Notes: generated by a model from the sequence alone, not told the origin. A DNA stretch of 15,437 nucleotides from Bacteroidota bacterium (GCA_022601215.1 JAHZIZ010000372.1:1-15437); one strand, 5' to 3'. Counted from the stretch's first letter, positions 6,993 through 14,335 are shown. Program-made: numbers and translations.

Positions 6993-9026
6993 CTAAAATC
7001 GACTTGCAGATGTCTGTAACAATTCATTTATATCTGCCTTGGCCTTTTCTACAAATTCGTCAGCACCTTCAACATCCCTATAGGTTTTGTTATGGTGCAA
7101 CACATAAGAGTGTAAACTTTCTAACCCAGCGAGGCGTGTTCCTATTTTTTTAGCGGCCGTATTAAAAAAGCCTTTTACTTCATCTTCGGTAAGTTCTTTT
7201 GCCCATTCTTGAATTTTTGCGATCATAACCTCACGCTTTTCATTTGGTAGATTGGCCAATTTTTTACCCGCCCGATTTATTTCGCTCAACACCGACTTTG
7301 GAGTTCCTTGCTTAGGCTGCTGGCTTAGCTCTGGCTTAGGCTTCTTTTTAGCCCATGAATCACGAAGTCCAACAGTTTTGTTAAATACCAGCTGCTCTGA
7401 AGTACTATCATCATCCACATAAAAATATCCTAAACGTTGAAACTGTAAATGATCTCCAGGAATAGCAGAAGCTAAATAAGGCTCCACAAAGCCTTTAGAA
7501 ATCGCTAGTGACTCTGCGTTAACAAAATCCATAAATGTCTTGTCCTTGTGGCTGTCTGGCGCCTCATCGTTAAACAAACGATCATACACACGCACCTCGG
7601 CTTCAACAGCATGTGCAATAGATACCCAGTGCAGCGTTCCCTTTACCTTGCGCAAACTTGCTTCAGTACCGCTTCCACTTAAACTCTCAGGATCATAGGT
7701 GCAACGAATCTCTGTAATATTTCCAGACCCATCCTTTATCACCTCTTCTGCCTTTATAATATATCCGTTCTTTAAACGTACTTCTCCACCCAGCGTTAGA
7801 CGAAAAAACTTGTTTCCTGCTTCTTCCTTAAAATCATCTTTTTCTATATAAAGCTCTCTTGAAAAAGGAACTTGATGACTACCAGCCTTGATATCTTCCG
7901 GATTATTCTCGGCATCAAAAAATTCTTCTTTTCCTATTGGATAATTCGTTACAACCAACTTAACCGGGTCTAGTACCGCCATCACTCTATTGGCCTTTTT
8001 ATTGAGATCTTCTCGAATGCAAAACTCTAAAAGCGACACATCTATTACATTTTCACGCTTCGCAACTCCTGCTGTTTCAACAAACTTTTTAATCGATTCC
8101 GGAGTATATCCCCTTCTTCGCAATCCTGAAATTGTGGGCATACGAGGATCATCCCAACCTCCAACCACACCTTCCTCAACTAATTGCAATAACTTTCGCT
8201 TACTCATAATGGTATAGCTTAAGTTTAGTCGCGCAAATTCCGTCTGACTTGGAAGTCTTGGAAACTCTTCTTTACTAAAAGGGTGTACTTGATTCTTAAA
8301 CCAATCATATAATTTACGATGCGGTTTAAATTCCAAGGAACAAAGCGAGTGCGAAATTTGTTCTATGTAATCACTTTCACCATGCGTCCAATCATACATT
8401 GGGTATATACACCAAGTGTCACCCGTACGATGGTGATGTTTTTTTAAAATTCTATACATCAAGGGGTCTCTCATCAACATATTGGGATCCTCCATATCAA
8501 TTTTCGCTCGCAAAACGTGTGCTCCTTCTTCAAATTCTCCCGCTTTCATACGTTCAAACAAATCCAAATTTTCTGCAATACTTCTAGTTCTAAAAGGGCT
8601 ATTCGTTCCTACTTGAGTAGGGGTTCCTTTTTGTTCTGCCATAGCCTCACTGCTTTGAGAATCTACATAAGCTTTTCCATCTTTAATCAATAATACCGCC
8701 CAATCATATAGCTGTTGAAAATAATCTGATGAGTAGCATTCGTTCGCCCAATCATATCCCAACCAAGTAATGTCTCTCTTTATAGCATCTACATACTCCT
8801 GCTCTTCTTTAGCGGGATTGGTGTCATCAAACCTAAGGTTTACTGGGGCATTGTATCGTTCCCCTAACCCAAAACTAATTCCTATTGCTTTGGTGTGCCC
8901 AATGTGCAAATATCCATTTGGTTCTGGTGGAAAACGAAAACGTAGGTGTTTAGGATCCATTCCTTTTTTAAGGTCGTTTTCTATAAGGTGCTCAATAAAA
9001 TTGAGCGATTTAGTTTCTTCTGACAT
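6993..9026 (-). CDS. glnS: Glutaminyl-tRNA synthetase with C-terminal extension
   Basis: GlnRS directly charges tRNA-Gln. The 677-residue product starts MSEETKSLNF and has the GlnRS signature PPEPNGYLHIGH (33-44), the LRFDDTNP segment (64-71), YPMYDWTHGESD (208-219) leading to SHSLCSLEF, and the KMSKS-type motif MSKRK (274-278). Beta-barrel anticodon domains reach about residue 555. Beyond that is a tail of about 117 residues: a Lys/Pro/Gln-rich linker (561-577) and then a mostly helical domain (578-677). E. coli GlnRS has about 554 residues, so this tail is an addition. Some bacterial GlnRS enzymes carry GatB/YqeY-like tails and this could be related. An in-frame TTG at 9056 would add ten residues, but a perfect -7 box (9044-9051) lies inside that extension, so I take the ATG at 9026. 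It ends 17 bases from a terminator and is divergent from folB. Confidence 0.96.
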   Translation of the reverse strand: MSEETKSLNFIEHLIENDLKKGMDPKHLRFRFPPEPNGYLHIGHTKAIGISFGLGERYNAPVNLRFDDTNPAKEEQEYVDAIKRDITWLGYDWANECYSSDYFQQLYDWAVLLIKDGKAYVDSQSSEAMAEQKGTPTQVGTNSPFRTRSIAENLDLFERMKAGEFEEGAHVLRAKIDMEDPNMLMRDPLMYRILKKHHHRTGDTWCIYPMYDWTHGESDYIEQISHSLCSLEFKPHRKLYDWFKNQVHPFSKEEFPRLPSQTEFARLNLSYTIMSKRKLLQLVEEGVVGGWDDPRMPTISGLRRRGYTPESIKKFVETAGVAKRENVIDVSLLEFCIREDLNKKANRVMAVLDPVKLVVTNYPIGKEEFFDAENNPEDIKAGSHQVPFSRELYIEKDDFKEEAGNKFFRLTLGGEVRLKNGYIIKAEEVIKDGSGNITEIRCTYDPESLSGSGTEASLRKVKGTLHWVSIAHAVEAEVRVYDRLFNDEAPDSHKDKTFMDFVNAESLAISKGFVEPYLASAIPGDHLQFQRLGYFYVDDDSTSEQLVFNKTVGLRDSWAKKKPKPELSQQPKQGTPKSVLSEINRAGKKLANLPNEKREVMIAKIQEWAKELTEDEVKGFFNTAAKKIGTRLAGLESLHSYVLHHNKTYRDVEGADEFVEKAKADINELLQTSASRF

Positions 9027-9043
9027 AGTAGCTGATAAAGCTA

Positions 9044-9051
9044 CAAAGTTA
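9044..9051 (-). promoter_or_regulatory. -7 promoter box of glnS
   Basis: On the minus strand this reads TAACTTTG, an exact TANNTTTG match ending 17 bases before the glnS ATG, so the leader is very short. A TTTG upstream (9069-9066) is only 14 bases away, shorter than the usual 17-23. The box decides the start: the TTG start at 9056 would lie upstream of the transcription start. Confidence 0.5.
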
Positions 9052-9094
9052 ACCAATTAACTTTACAAAAGAACAGGGAAAACATCCTCGTAAG

Positions 9095-9108
9095 CCCCTT
9101 CAAAGGGG
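9095..9108. repeat. 14-base palindrome in the folB upstream region
   Basis: CCCCTTCAAAGGGG is self-complementary with a 2-base centre. It lies about 10 bases upstream of the weak folB -7 box, near where its -33 element would sit, so it could be an operator. It is also GC-rich compared with its surroundings. No T-run follows directly, so a terminator is unlikely. Confidence 0.4.
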
Positions 9109-9117
9109 AATTATTTT

Positions 9118-9125
9118 TATATTTA
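9118..9125 (+). promoter_or_regulatory. Probable -7 box of folB
   Basis: TATATTTA differs from TANNTTTG at the last position only. It ends 12 bases before the folB ATG at 9138, giving an almost leaderless transcript if used. Confidence 0.3.
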
Positions 9126-9137
9126 CAAAAAGAAGAT

Positions 9138-9494
9138 ATGAGCACCATTACGCTTAAAAATATTAGAATATTTACCAATCACGGTTGTTTAATCGAAGAA
9201 GAAAAAATAGGAAGTGATTATTTAGTAAATCTTACTGTACAGGCGGATTTATCTAAAGCTGCTCAAACCGATAACTTACATGACACCGTAGACTATGTAC
9301 ACCTTCAACACATAGTGAAAACTGAAATGGGTGTTCGCTCTAAGCTACTAGAACAGGTAGGTCAACGCATTATTGATAGAATTTTTGAAGAAATCTCCTT
9401 GGTTAATCAAGCAGAAGTTACTATTTCAAAACTCAACCCCCCTATTGGTGGTGATGTAGAAGAAGTAAGTGTTACAATGGAATCTGAGAGGTAA
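9138..9494 (+). CDS. folB: Dihydroneopterin aldolase
   Basis: FolB cleaves 7,8-dihydroneopterin to 6-hydroxymethyl-7,8-dihydropterin and glycolaldehyde in folate synthesis; it works as a cytoplasmic octamer. The 118-residue length is normal. The family layout is clear: ITLKNIRIFTNHG at the start, an acidic cluster at E20-E22 in the position of the substrate-binding glutamate, VDYVH at 51-55 with the active-site tyrosine Y53, LLEQVGQRI at 70-78, and TISKLNPPIGG with the catalytic lysine K98. The tunnelling-fold strand pattern is intact. It stands alone between glnS (divergent) and tRNA-Cys; no other folate gene is in the window. The ATG is unambiguous. Confidence 0.95.
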   Translation: MSTITLKNIRIFTNHGCLIEEEKIGSDYLVNLTVQADLSKAAQTDNLHDTVDYVHLQHIVKTEMGVRSKLLEQVGQRIIDRIFEEISLVNQAEVTISKLNPPIGGDVEEVSVTMESER

Positions 9495-9530
9495 TTGCAT
9501 TTTCCCTAGGATTATTAAATCGAATCTTTT

Positions 9531-9538
9531 TATATTTG
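9531..9538 (+). promoter_or_regulatory. -7 promoter box of tRNA-Cys
   Basis: TATATTTG matches TANNTTTG exactly and ends 13 bases before the tRNA 5' end, the expected place for transcription to begin just upstream of the mature tRNA. No clear -33 element is visible. Confidence 0.5.
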
Positions 9539-9551
9539 CCTTCAATTTAAT

Positions 9552-9622
9552 GGCGTCTTGGCCGAGTGGCTAGGCAGAGCTCTGCAAAAGCTTGTACAGC
9601 GGTTCGAATCCGCTAGACGCCT
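9552..9622 (+). tRNA. tRNA-Cys (anticodon GCA)
   Basis: The 71-base sequence folds into a full cloverleaf. The acceptor stem pairs GGCGTCT (9552-9558) with AGACGCC (9615-9621). The D stem is GCC/GGC (9561-9563, 9573-9575) around GAGTGGCTA. The anticodon stem GAGCT/AGCTT has loop CTGCAAA, giving anticodon GCA at 9584-9586. The T arm AGCGG/CCGCT has loop TTCGAAT. The discriminator base is T (9622), the identity base for cysteine tRNAs. CCA is not encoded, so it must be added after transcription. Confidence 0.97.
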
Positions 9623-9626
9623 CAAC

Positions 9627-9657
9627 AAAAACCAGTCTTTTACAGGCTGGTTTTTTT
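9627..9657. terminator. Bidirectional terminator between tRNA-Cys and the LysE-family gene
   Basis: Arms AAAAACCAG (9627-9635) and CTGGTTTTT (9647-9655) pair perfectly across an 11-base loop. A run of seven T (9651-9657) follows on the plus strand and a T-run on the minus strand. Its right edge touches the stop codon of the LysE-family gene (9656-9658). It ends the tRNA transcript from one side and keeps the exporter transcript from running antisense through the tRNA from the other. Confidence 0.85.
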
Positions 9658-10351
9658 ATTCTGAAATATCTGGTATAGGCAGTTTTGTTTTAGGTATTCT
9701 ATCCAAGCCCTTTTGAACTTGCTTTGGAAAAACACCTTCCAGTAAAAGAAAAACTCCGAAAGCCGTTATTAAAATACTCACCCACTTCTTGGTTTTGAAG
9801 ATAAACCTAGGGGTCATTTTACTTTTTAATTTTTTAGCCAAAGCAATTTTAGCCACATCGGTTAGGAAAAAAGTCACTAGTACCGTGGCTAAAAAAAGGA
9901 AGACACCATTTTCTGAAGTGGTCAATGCATTTGCCATAATAATCGTCCCTATCCATCCAGCTAATACTCCAAAGTTTACAAAATTGAGTAGAAAACCTTT
10001 CAGAAATAACCCACCCAAATTCTTCTTTACATTTACTGCGTAGTGTTCCCTAACAATTTTAATGAAAGATTTCGCCGTCCGTATGTAAGAAATAATACCA
10101 TACGCAATTAAAATAGCCCCTCCAAAAATGAGTAATCCTGGATCATCTTTAACACGTTCCAAAATTTTACTAGTACTAAAATAAGCAATAACAATAAAAA
10201 CGATGTCAGCAAACATTGCCCCTAAATCGAAAAAGATTCCTGCGCGGAATCCTTTGGTAATACTAGTTTCAATAAGGGTAAAGAAAACAGGGCCTACTGC
10301 AAAAGCAAGCACGAATCCATAAAAAGCTGCATATGGTAAACCCTCAAACAT
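9656..10351 (-). CDS. LysE/RhtB-family small-molecule exporter
   Basis: The 231-residue protein has about six hydrophobic segments (roughly residues 7-28, 38-60, 72-90, 114-138, 149-171 and 188-207), the topology of LysE-family translocators. The N-terminal family pattern is present: AVGPVFFTLIETSITKGFRAGI at 18-39, with GP early in helix 1 and the spaced glycines. Members export amino acids such as lysine, threonine or homoserine lactones out of the cytoplasm; the substrate here cannot be told. The usual NPK-type motif in the middle helix is replaced by a less typical NFVNFGVLAGW (123-133). The start ATG at 10351 is embedded in one arm of a 14-bp inverted repeat whose other arm lies upstream. 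It follows the GIN-domain gene in the same direction with a 63-base gap. Confidence 0.85.
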   Translation of the reverse strand: MFEGLPYAAFYGFVLAFAVGPVFFTLIETSITKGFRAGIFFDLGAMFADIVFIVIAYFSTSKILERVKDDPGLLIFGGAILIAYGIISYIRTAKSFIKIVREHYAVNVKKNLGGLFLKGFLLNFVNFGVLAGWIGTIIMANALTTSENGVFLFLATVLVTFFLTDVAKIALAKKLKSKMTPRFIFKTKKWVSILITAFGVFLLLEGVFPKQVQKGLDRIPKTKLPIPDISE

Positions 10352-10394
10352 TACCGTAAAAGTACAAATTACTTTTGGCTTGTTTGAGGGTTTA
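10337..10394. repeat. Two-tier inverted repeat across the LysE-family start codon
   Basis: TAAACCCTCAAACA (10337-10350) is exactly complementary to TGTTTGAGGGTTTA (10381-10394), a 14-bp perfect inverted repeat with a 30-base spacer. Inside the spacer is a second inverted repeat, AAAAGTA (10358-10364) with TACTTTT (10370-10376), around a 5-base loop. The left outer arm covers codons 1-5 of the LysE-family gene (ATG at 10351-10349). In a transcript coming from the upstream GIN gene both arms would be present and could hide the start codon. Confidence 0.7.
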
Positions 10395-10414
10395 TCAAGG
10401 AATTGAAAATACGA

Positions 10415-11089
10415 CTAGTCTTTAATAATAATGCGACCACCAGCCAATTTCTTATCTCTTATTTCTTTTGGATTTCCATACACATACACATCTCCACCCG
10501 CCGTAACACGAATATCTGCGAGATCACTTGCATTTATATCAGCCTCACCCGCAGCCGTAATACCAACTTTCGTTCTCTGTGTCATTAATTCTCTTCCTTC
10601 GAAAACACCACCAGAATTCAATTTTATTTCCTGAGATTGTGATAAACCTGAGGCCTGAACTATACCACCAGTTACTGCTTTTACACCAGTAAAATCTACT
10701 TGCAAACCTACTTTTATTCGAGCTCCTTCTTGAGATTTTAATTCAATCTCTTCTTGCTCAATCATTTCACTAGCTACAATATAAGCTCCTTCATTCGCAT
10801 CGATAGTGGCAATATTTTTAAAATATACTTCAATAAAAGTGTCCTCTCCTTGAAAACTAGTTTCCACATTCATTCGTAACTTTAAGATACCATTCTTATT
10901 GGTGATATCTACATCGCCCGTATGTTCTCCTTTGATCACCACCTTATTTTCAGAACTCTGAATAAGATTCACCTCCATCAGATCATATACTTTAATTTCA
11001 TGGAAGTCTCCAACATCTTTTACCACTTCACGTTGCGAATAAGCAGAAAATGAAAGTAGGGCCAAACAGAAAGTAATTATAGTTTTCAT
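10415..11089 (-). CDS. Exported GIN-domain (DUF2807) protein
   Basis: The 224-residue product starts MKTIITFCLALLSFSAYSQRE, a Sec signal peptide (cleavage near residue 18). The rest is the repetitive beta-structure of the 'head GIN domain' family (DUF2807). It opens with DVGDFHEIKVYDLMEVNLIQ and VVIKGEHTGDVDI, and then short strands with repeated Gly/Ala turns (AGGDVYVYGNP, AGGRIIIKD) form what is probably a right-handed beta-helix ending at the C-terminus. These proteins are common in Bacteroidota, are placed in the periplasm or on the cell surface, and have no proven function. It lies in the same direction as the lipoprotein gene upstream (71-base gap) and the LysE-family gene downstream (63-base gap), with no terminator seen in either gap. 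Confidence 0.87.
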   Translation of the reverse strand: MKTIITFCLALLSFSAYSQREVVKDVGDFHEIKVYDLMEVNLIQSSENKVVIKGEHTGDVDITNKNGILKLRMNVETSFQGEDTFIEVYFKNIATIDANEGAYIVASEMIEQEEIELKSQEGARIKVGLQVDFTGVKAVTGGIVQASGLSQSQEIKLNSGGVFEGRELMTQRTKVGITAAGEADINASDLADIRVTAGGDVYVYGNPKEIRDKKLAGGRIIIKD

Positions 11090-11160
11090 ATCAAATCGTT
11101 TTTATATTGATTGTACTAAAGATGAATGTTTTTTGAGAATGTTACAGTAAACTAATTAAT

Positions 11161-11667
11161 TTATTGAATTTTAGTAAACTCTATATATTCAAAACCAGTA
11201 TCATCTTCACTGCAAGGGGTAAATTGATATGGATTACTATTAATATTTCTTATCATAAATCCATTTTCCGATAAGTTTATAATCTCATGCATGCTTACGG
11301 TATTAACGGTAAAAGTGATGATATTCTCGTTTAATTCCCAAGTTCCAGAAATTTCTCCTTGTTCAACACATTCGTTATTTATAGTTATGTGCGGAAAATC
11401 TTGATAGGTTCCCATCAACTGGTCATCGGAATTAGCAGAAATCGTTATTCTGGAATTTTGTATACACTCTGATAATGGAATCGTCTCTGTCGCTCCTGAT
11501 TCACAGATAATGACAAAGTTTACTGGCGCCCATGTTCCAAGTAGTACATTTTCAACAGACTCTTCTTCCATCTGTTCATTGTCATCATCTGAGCATGACA
11601 TACTCAAAATTAAACTGAGTAAAACTACTACAGCTCTTATACTAACGTTACTAAATTTTCTATTCAT
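11161..11667 (-). CDS. Lipocalin-like surface lipoprotein
   Basis: The 168-residue protein has a lipoprotein signal peptide with lipobox LSMSC (lipidated Cys25). The mature N-terminus CSDDDNEQMEEE fits the Ser/Asp-rich lipoprotein export signal described for Bacteroidota, which sends lipoproteins to the cell surface. The body begins LLGTWAPVNFVI, the GxW pattern of lipocalin-like domains, and continues as alternating strands (RITISANS, GTYQDF, ISGTWELNENIITFTVNTV, GFMIRNI) to an aromatic final strand. Four further cysteines (55, 68, 100, 152) could form two disulfides. The ligand is unknown. It starts 14 bases after the rnr stop in the same direction, so it is probably cotranscribed with rnr. 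The family call rests on motif pattern and is less certain than the lipoprotein call. Confidence 0.8.
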   Translation of the reverse strand: MNRKFSNVSIRAVVVLLSLILSMSCSDDDNEQMEEESVENVLLGTWAPVNFVIICESGATETIPLSECIQNSRITISANSDDQLMGTYQDFPHITINNECVEQGEISGTWELNENIITFTVNTVSMHEIINLSENGFMIRNINSNPYQFTPCSEDDTGFEYIEFTKIQ

Positions 11668-11681
11668 ATTAATAATTCAAA

Positions 11682-13871
11682 TTATTCTCTATGCCCCAGC
11701 ATGGTAAAATCCAAATGTTTCTTCACTAAATCGGCATTCTTCACTTTTACATATACTTCATCTCCAAGGGTATACTTATTTTTGGTACGATCACCTACTA
11801 CAGCAAACTCTTCCTTATCAAAAGTATAATGATCATCTTTTAGATCTCCTAATCGAACCATTCCTTCACATTTATTCGCAATTATTTCTACATAAATTCC
11901 CCATTCGGTTACTCCAGAAATAACGCCTAAAAATTCTTCCTCTTGATGATCTTGCATATACTTTACCTGCATATACTTTATACTATCACGTTCTGCACTC
12001 GAGGCTAATTGTTCCATTTCACTTGAATGCTGACATTTATCCTCATACTCTTCTTGCTTGGTTGTCTTTCCACCATCCAAATAATACTGCAATAAACGAT
12101 GTACCATGACATCTGGATATCTTCTAATGGGTGAAGTAAAGTGGGTATAGTAATCGAATGCCAGTCCGTAATGCCCAATATTATTTGTAGTATATACTGC
12201 CTTGCTCATACTCCTAATAGCAAGGGTATCAATCATGTTTTGTTCTTTTTTTCCATGGACATCCTTTAATAATTTATTCATGGATTGCGCCGTGGTTTTT
12301 CTATCTCTAGTATCCATTTTATAACCAAAACGTCTGATTATATTTTCTAAAGCTGCAATTTTTTCATCATCTGGCTCATCATGTACACGATAGACATAGG
12401 TTTTTGTAGGACTTTGTTTACCAATAAATTCGGCTACCGATCGATTGGCTAATAACATAAATTCTTCTATGAGTTTATTAGCATCCTTACTTTCTTTAAA
12501 GTACACTCCTTCAGGCTCATTGTGATCGTCTAATTTAAATTTTACCTCTACTTTATCAAAAGAAATAGCACCGGCATGCATTCTCTTTTTCCTAAGAATC
12601 TTTGCTAATCGATCTAATTCTAAGGTTGCCTCCGCAACAGGTTTAGCTACATCATATGGTTTTCCTGTAAGTGAAATGTCTTTAGGAATAGTAACACTTG
12701 TAGAATTCTCAATAAGGTATTGCGCTTCTTCATATGCAAACCTAGCATCGCTATATGTAACGGTTCTTCCAAACCATTTATCGAGTACTTCTCCTTTAGC
12801 ATTCATTTCAAACACGGCAGAAAATGTATATTTTTCTTCATTTGGTCTAAGTGAACAAGCACCATTACTTAGTATTTCAGGTAACATAGGAACTACTCTA
12901 TCTACTAAATACACAGAAGTAGCTCTTTCATAAGCTTCATCATCTAACACAGTTCCAGGTTGCAAATAATGAGAAACATCTGCAATATGAATTCCTATTT
13001 CATAATTTCCATTTTCTAAGGTTTGAAAAGATAATGCATCATCAAAATCCTTCGCATCTTTTGGATCGATGGTAAAGGTTAAAACGTCTCTCATATCTCG
13101 ACGTTTTTTAATTTCATCAGGTTGAATACTAGTATCTAATTCATTCGCATATGCTTCTACTTCCGGCGGAAACTCATAAGGCAAACCATATTGTGCAAGA
13201 ATGGCGTGAATTTCAGTATTGTGTTCTCCTGGTTTTCCTAATACTTTTATTATTGAACCTACAGGAGAATCGCTATTTTCTTCCCAACCTTCCATTTTTA
13301 CTAATACTTTGTCTCCATTTTGAGCTTTATTTATTTGACTCTTCGGAATAAAAATATCAGTATACATATTGTAACCTGTACATTCCACAAAAGCAAAACG
13401 ATCACTTACCGTAATGGTACCTACGAATTCTTTTCGCTTTCGTTGTAATATTTTAGTTACTTCTCCTTCTAATTTTCCACTTCTTTTTCTATTAAAAACA
13501 TAGACTTCCACAACATCACCTTGTAAGGCTTTATTAACGTGCTTGCTTTTAATAAAAATATCATCTTCCATACCTTCAACAATGACGTAACCTTGGCCAC
13601 GACTTGTTAAATCCATAACACCTGTATGGTAATTTTTAGAGGGTGTTAGTATATATTTACCACGTTCAATTTCTTGAATGGTTTCTTTTCCTTGTAAATT
13701 TTTCAGTGTTTTAATGATTTGATTTCTACTGCTTGGGTCATCAAGACCTAATTTTGCTGAAATCTGTTTGTAGTTAAGTGCCTCATTTCGGCTTTTTCTT
13801 AAGACTTCTAGGATATTTTTTGTCATTCCTTCGAAGTTCTTTTTCTTTCTGCGTTTATGTCTTTTCGGCAT
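11682..13871 (-). CDS. rnr: Ribonuclease R (3'-5' exoribonuclease)
   Basis: RNase R degrades structured RNA from the 3' end in mRNA turnover and rRNA/tmRNA quality control. The 729-residue product has the full domain order: a basic N-terminus (MPKRHKRRKKK), a winged-helix domain (about 17-76), two cold-shock domains (about 82-140 and 148-210), the RNB catalytic domain (about 255-590) and an S1 domain (about 645-725). The four metal-binding aspartates are in FTIDPKDAKDFDDAL: D269, D275, D277 and D278. The second catalytic signature is HFTSPIRRYPDVMVHRLL (577-594). The Lys-rich C-terminal tail of E. coli RNase R is absent, as in many homologues of this length. Upstream on the minus strand is a near-match -7 box, TATTTTTA (13896-13889), and a 13-base palindrome. 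The lipoprotein gene follows 14 bases downstream. Confidence 0.97.
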   Translation of the reverse strand: MPKRHKRRKKKNFEGMTKNILEVLRKSRNEALNYKQISAKLGLDDPSSRNQIIKTLKNLQGKETIQEIERGKYILTPSKNYHTGVMDLTSRGQGYVIVEGMEDDIFIKSKHVNKALQGDVVEVYVFNRKRSGKLEGEVTKILQRKRKEFVGTITVSDRFAFVECTGYNMYTDIFIPKSQINKAQNGDKVLVKMEGWEENSDSPVGSIIKVLGKPGEHNTEIHAILAQYGLPYEFPPEVEAYANELDTSIQPDEIKKRRDMRDVLTFTIDPKDAKDFDDALSFQTLENGNYEIGIHIADVSHYLQPGTVLDDEAYERATSVYLVDRVVPMLPEILSNGACSLRPNEEKYTFSAVFEMNAKGEVLDKWFGRTVTYSDARFAYEEAQYLIENSTSVTIPKDISLTGKPYDVAKPVAEATLELDRLAKILRKKRMHAGAISFDKVEVKFKLDDHNEPEGVYFKESKDANKLIEEFMLLANRSVAEFIGKQSPTKTYVYRVHDEPDDEKIAALENIIRRFGYKMDTRDRKTTAQSMNKLLKDVHGKKEQNMIDTLAIRSMSKAVYTTNNIGHYGLAFDYYTHFTSPIRRYPDVMVHRLLQYYLDGGKTTKQEEYEDKCQHSSEMEQLASSAERDSIKYMQVKYMQDHQEEEFLGVISGVTEWGIYVEIIANKCEGMVRLGDLKDDHYTFDKEEFAVVGDRTKNKYTLGDEVYVKVKNADLVKKHLDFTMLGHRE

Positions 13872-13896
13872 AATTATTATTATAATTTTAAAAATA

Positions 13897-13909
13897 CGTT
13901 TATTAAACG
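13897..13909. repeat. 13-base palindrome in the rnr promoter region
   Basis: CGTTTATTAAACG is a perfect palindrome around one central base. It lies immediately upstream of the likely rnr -7 box TATTTTTA (minus strand, 13896-13889), in the -33/-7 spacer, and about 30 bases upstream of the DUF2007 gene's -7 box. A regulator could bind here, but a chance palindrome in AT-rich DNA is possible. Confidence 0.4.
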
Positions 13910-13939
13910 AATAGCCTTCAACAATCTATAAAGATTTAG

Positions 13940-13947
13940 TACTTTAG
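13940..13947 (+). promoter_or_regulatory. Probable -7 box of the DUF2007 gene
   Basis: TACTTTAG differs from TANNTTTG at one position. It ends 5 bases before the ATG at 13953, so the transcript would be nearly leaderless if this box is used. Confidence 0.3.
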
Positions 13948-13952
13948 TAACA

Positions 13953-14192
13953 ATGGAACATTACCAAACTATAGCTGTTTTTACCTATTCGAGTGAATAC
14001 ACGGTGCTGCGTCATTTATTACAGCAAAATTCTATTCGGTTTATTTTTCAGAATGAAACAATGATAAGTGTCTTGCCTTTTCATTCTAATGCAATCGGCG
14101 GAATTCGATTACAAGTTCACGAAGAAGATATCGACAAAGCTACGGAAATTATTAATAACCTAAACAGTTCTTCTCATTTACACATAGTTTGA
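13953..14192 (+). CDS. DUF2007-domain small protein
   Basis: The 79-residue protein fits the DUF2007 family ('putative signal transducing protein', PF09413), a compact beta-alpha-beta fold. The pattern is IAVFTYSSEYTVLRHLLQQNSI (a strand, then the helix that follows the spaced Tyr/Glu), then FIFQNETMISVLPFHSNAIGG (a loop and strand), IRLQVHEEDIDKATEII (a strand and second helix) and a short tail. Family members are about 70-100 residues, are often fused to or near unrelated domains, and have no proven role. It is cytoplasmic: no signal peptide or transmembrane segment. It diverges from rnr across 81 bases and is followed by a 630-base gap with no gene. Its ATG is the only sensible start. Confidence 0.85.
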   Translation: MEHYQTIAVFTYSSEYTVLRHLLQQNSIRFIFQNETMISVLPFHSNAIGGIRLQVHEEDIDKATEIINNLNSSSHLHIV

Positions 14193-14295
14193 GTTGTTAA
14201 TCCTTCCTTTTTATAGGTACTCATTTTTCTCTCCATCTTCTTACTCTAAAAAAGAGAAAATCAATATAAAAACACTTATCAACATATATTAAATA

Positions 14296-14335
14296 CATCA
14301 TTTGTTTTTTTTGAAAATTTAAATAAAAAATGATG
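14296..14335. repeat. AT-rich inverted repeat running into an (ATG)n tract
   Basis: CATCATTT (14296-14303) is complementary to AAATGATG (14328-14335), with a T-run and an A-run inside that extend the pairing imperfectly. The right arm merges into a short trinucleotide tract, ATGATGATGATGAT (14330-14343). It sits in the AT-richest part of the gene-free region, where strand opening would be easy. Confidence 0.45.

Noticed and set aside
7990..8217. Open frames on the opposite strand inside glnS, rnr, gltX and others
   Set aside because: They lie wholly within strongly supported genes and show no domain, signal or start context of their own.
9027..9056. Ten-residue N-terminal extension of GlnRS from a TTG start
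   Set aside because: The perfect -7 box for glnS lies within it, so it is probably untranscribed or untranslated; the ATG at 9026 gives a normal N-terminus.
10370..10377. Plus-strand TACTTTTG as a promoter for an antisense RNA over the GIN gene
   Set aside because: An exact -7 box, but it is one arm of the inner inverted repeat, has no -33 element, and no gene lies downstream on that strand.
14253..14264. CTCT-AAAA-AGAG short hairpin as the terminator of the DUF2007 gene
   Set aside because: Four base pairs and no T-run on the transcript strand; too weak to call.
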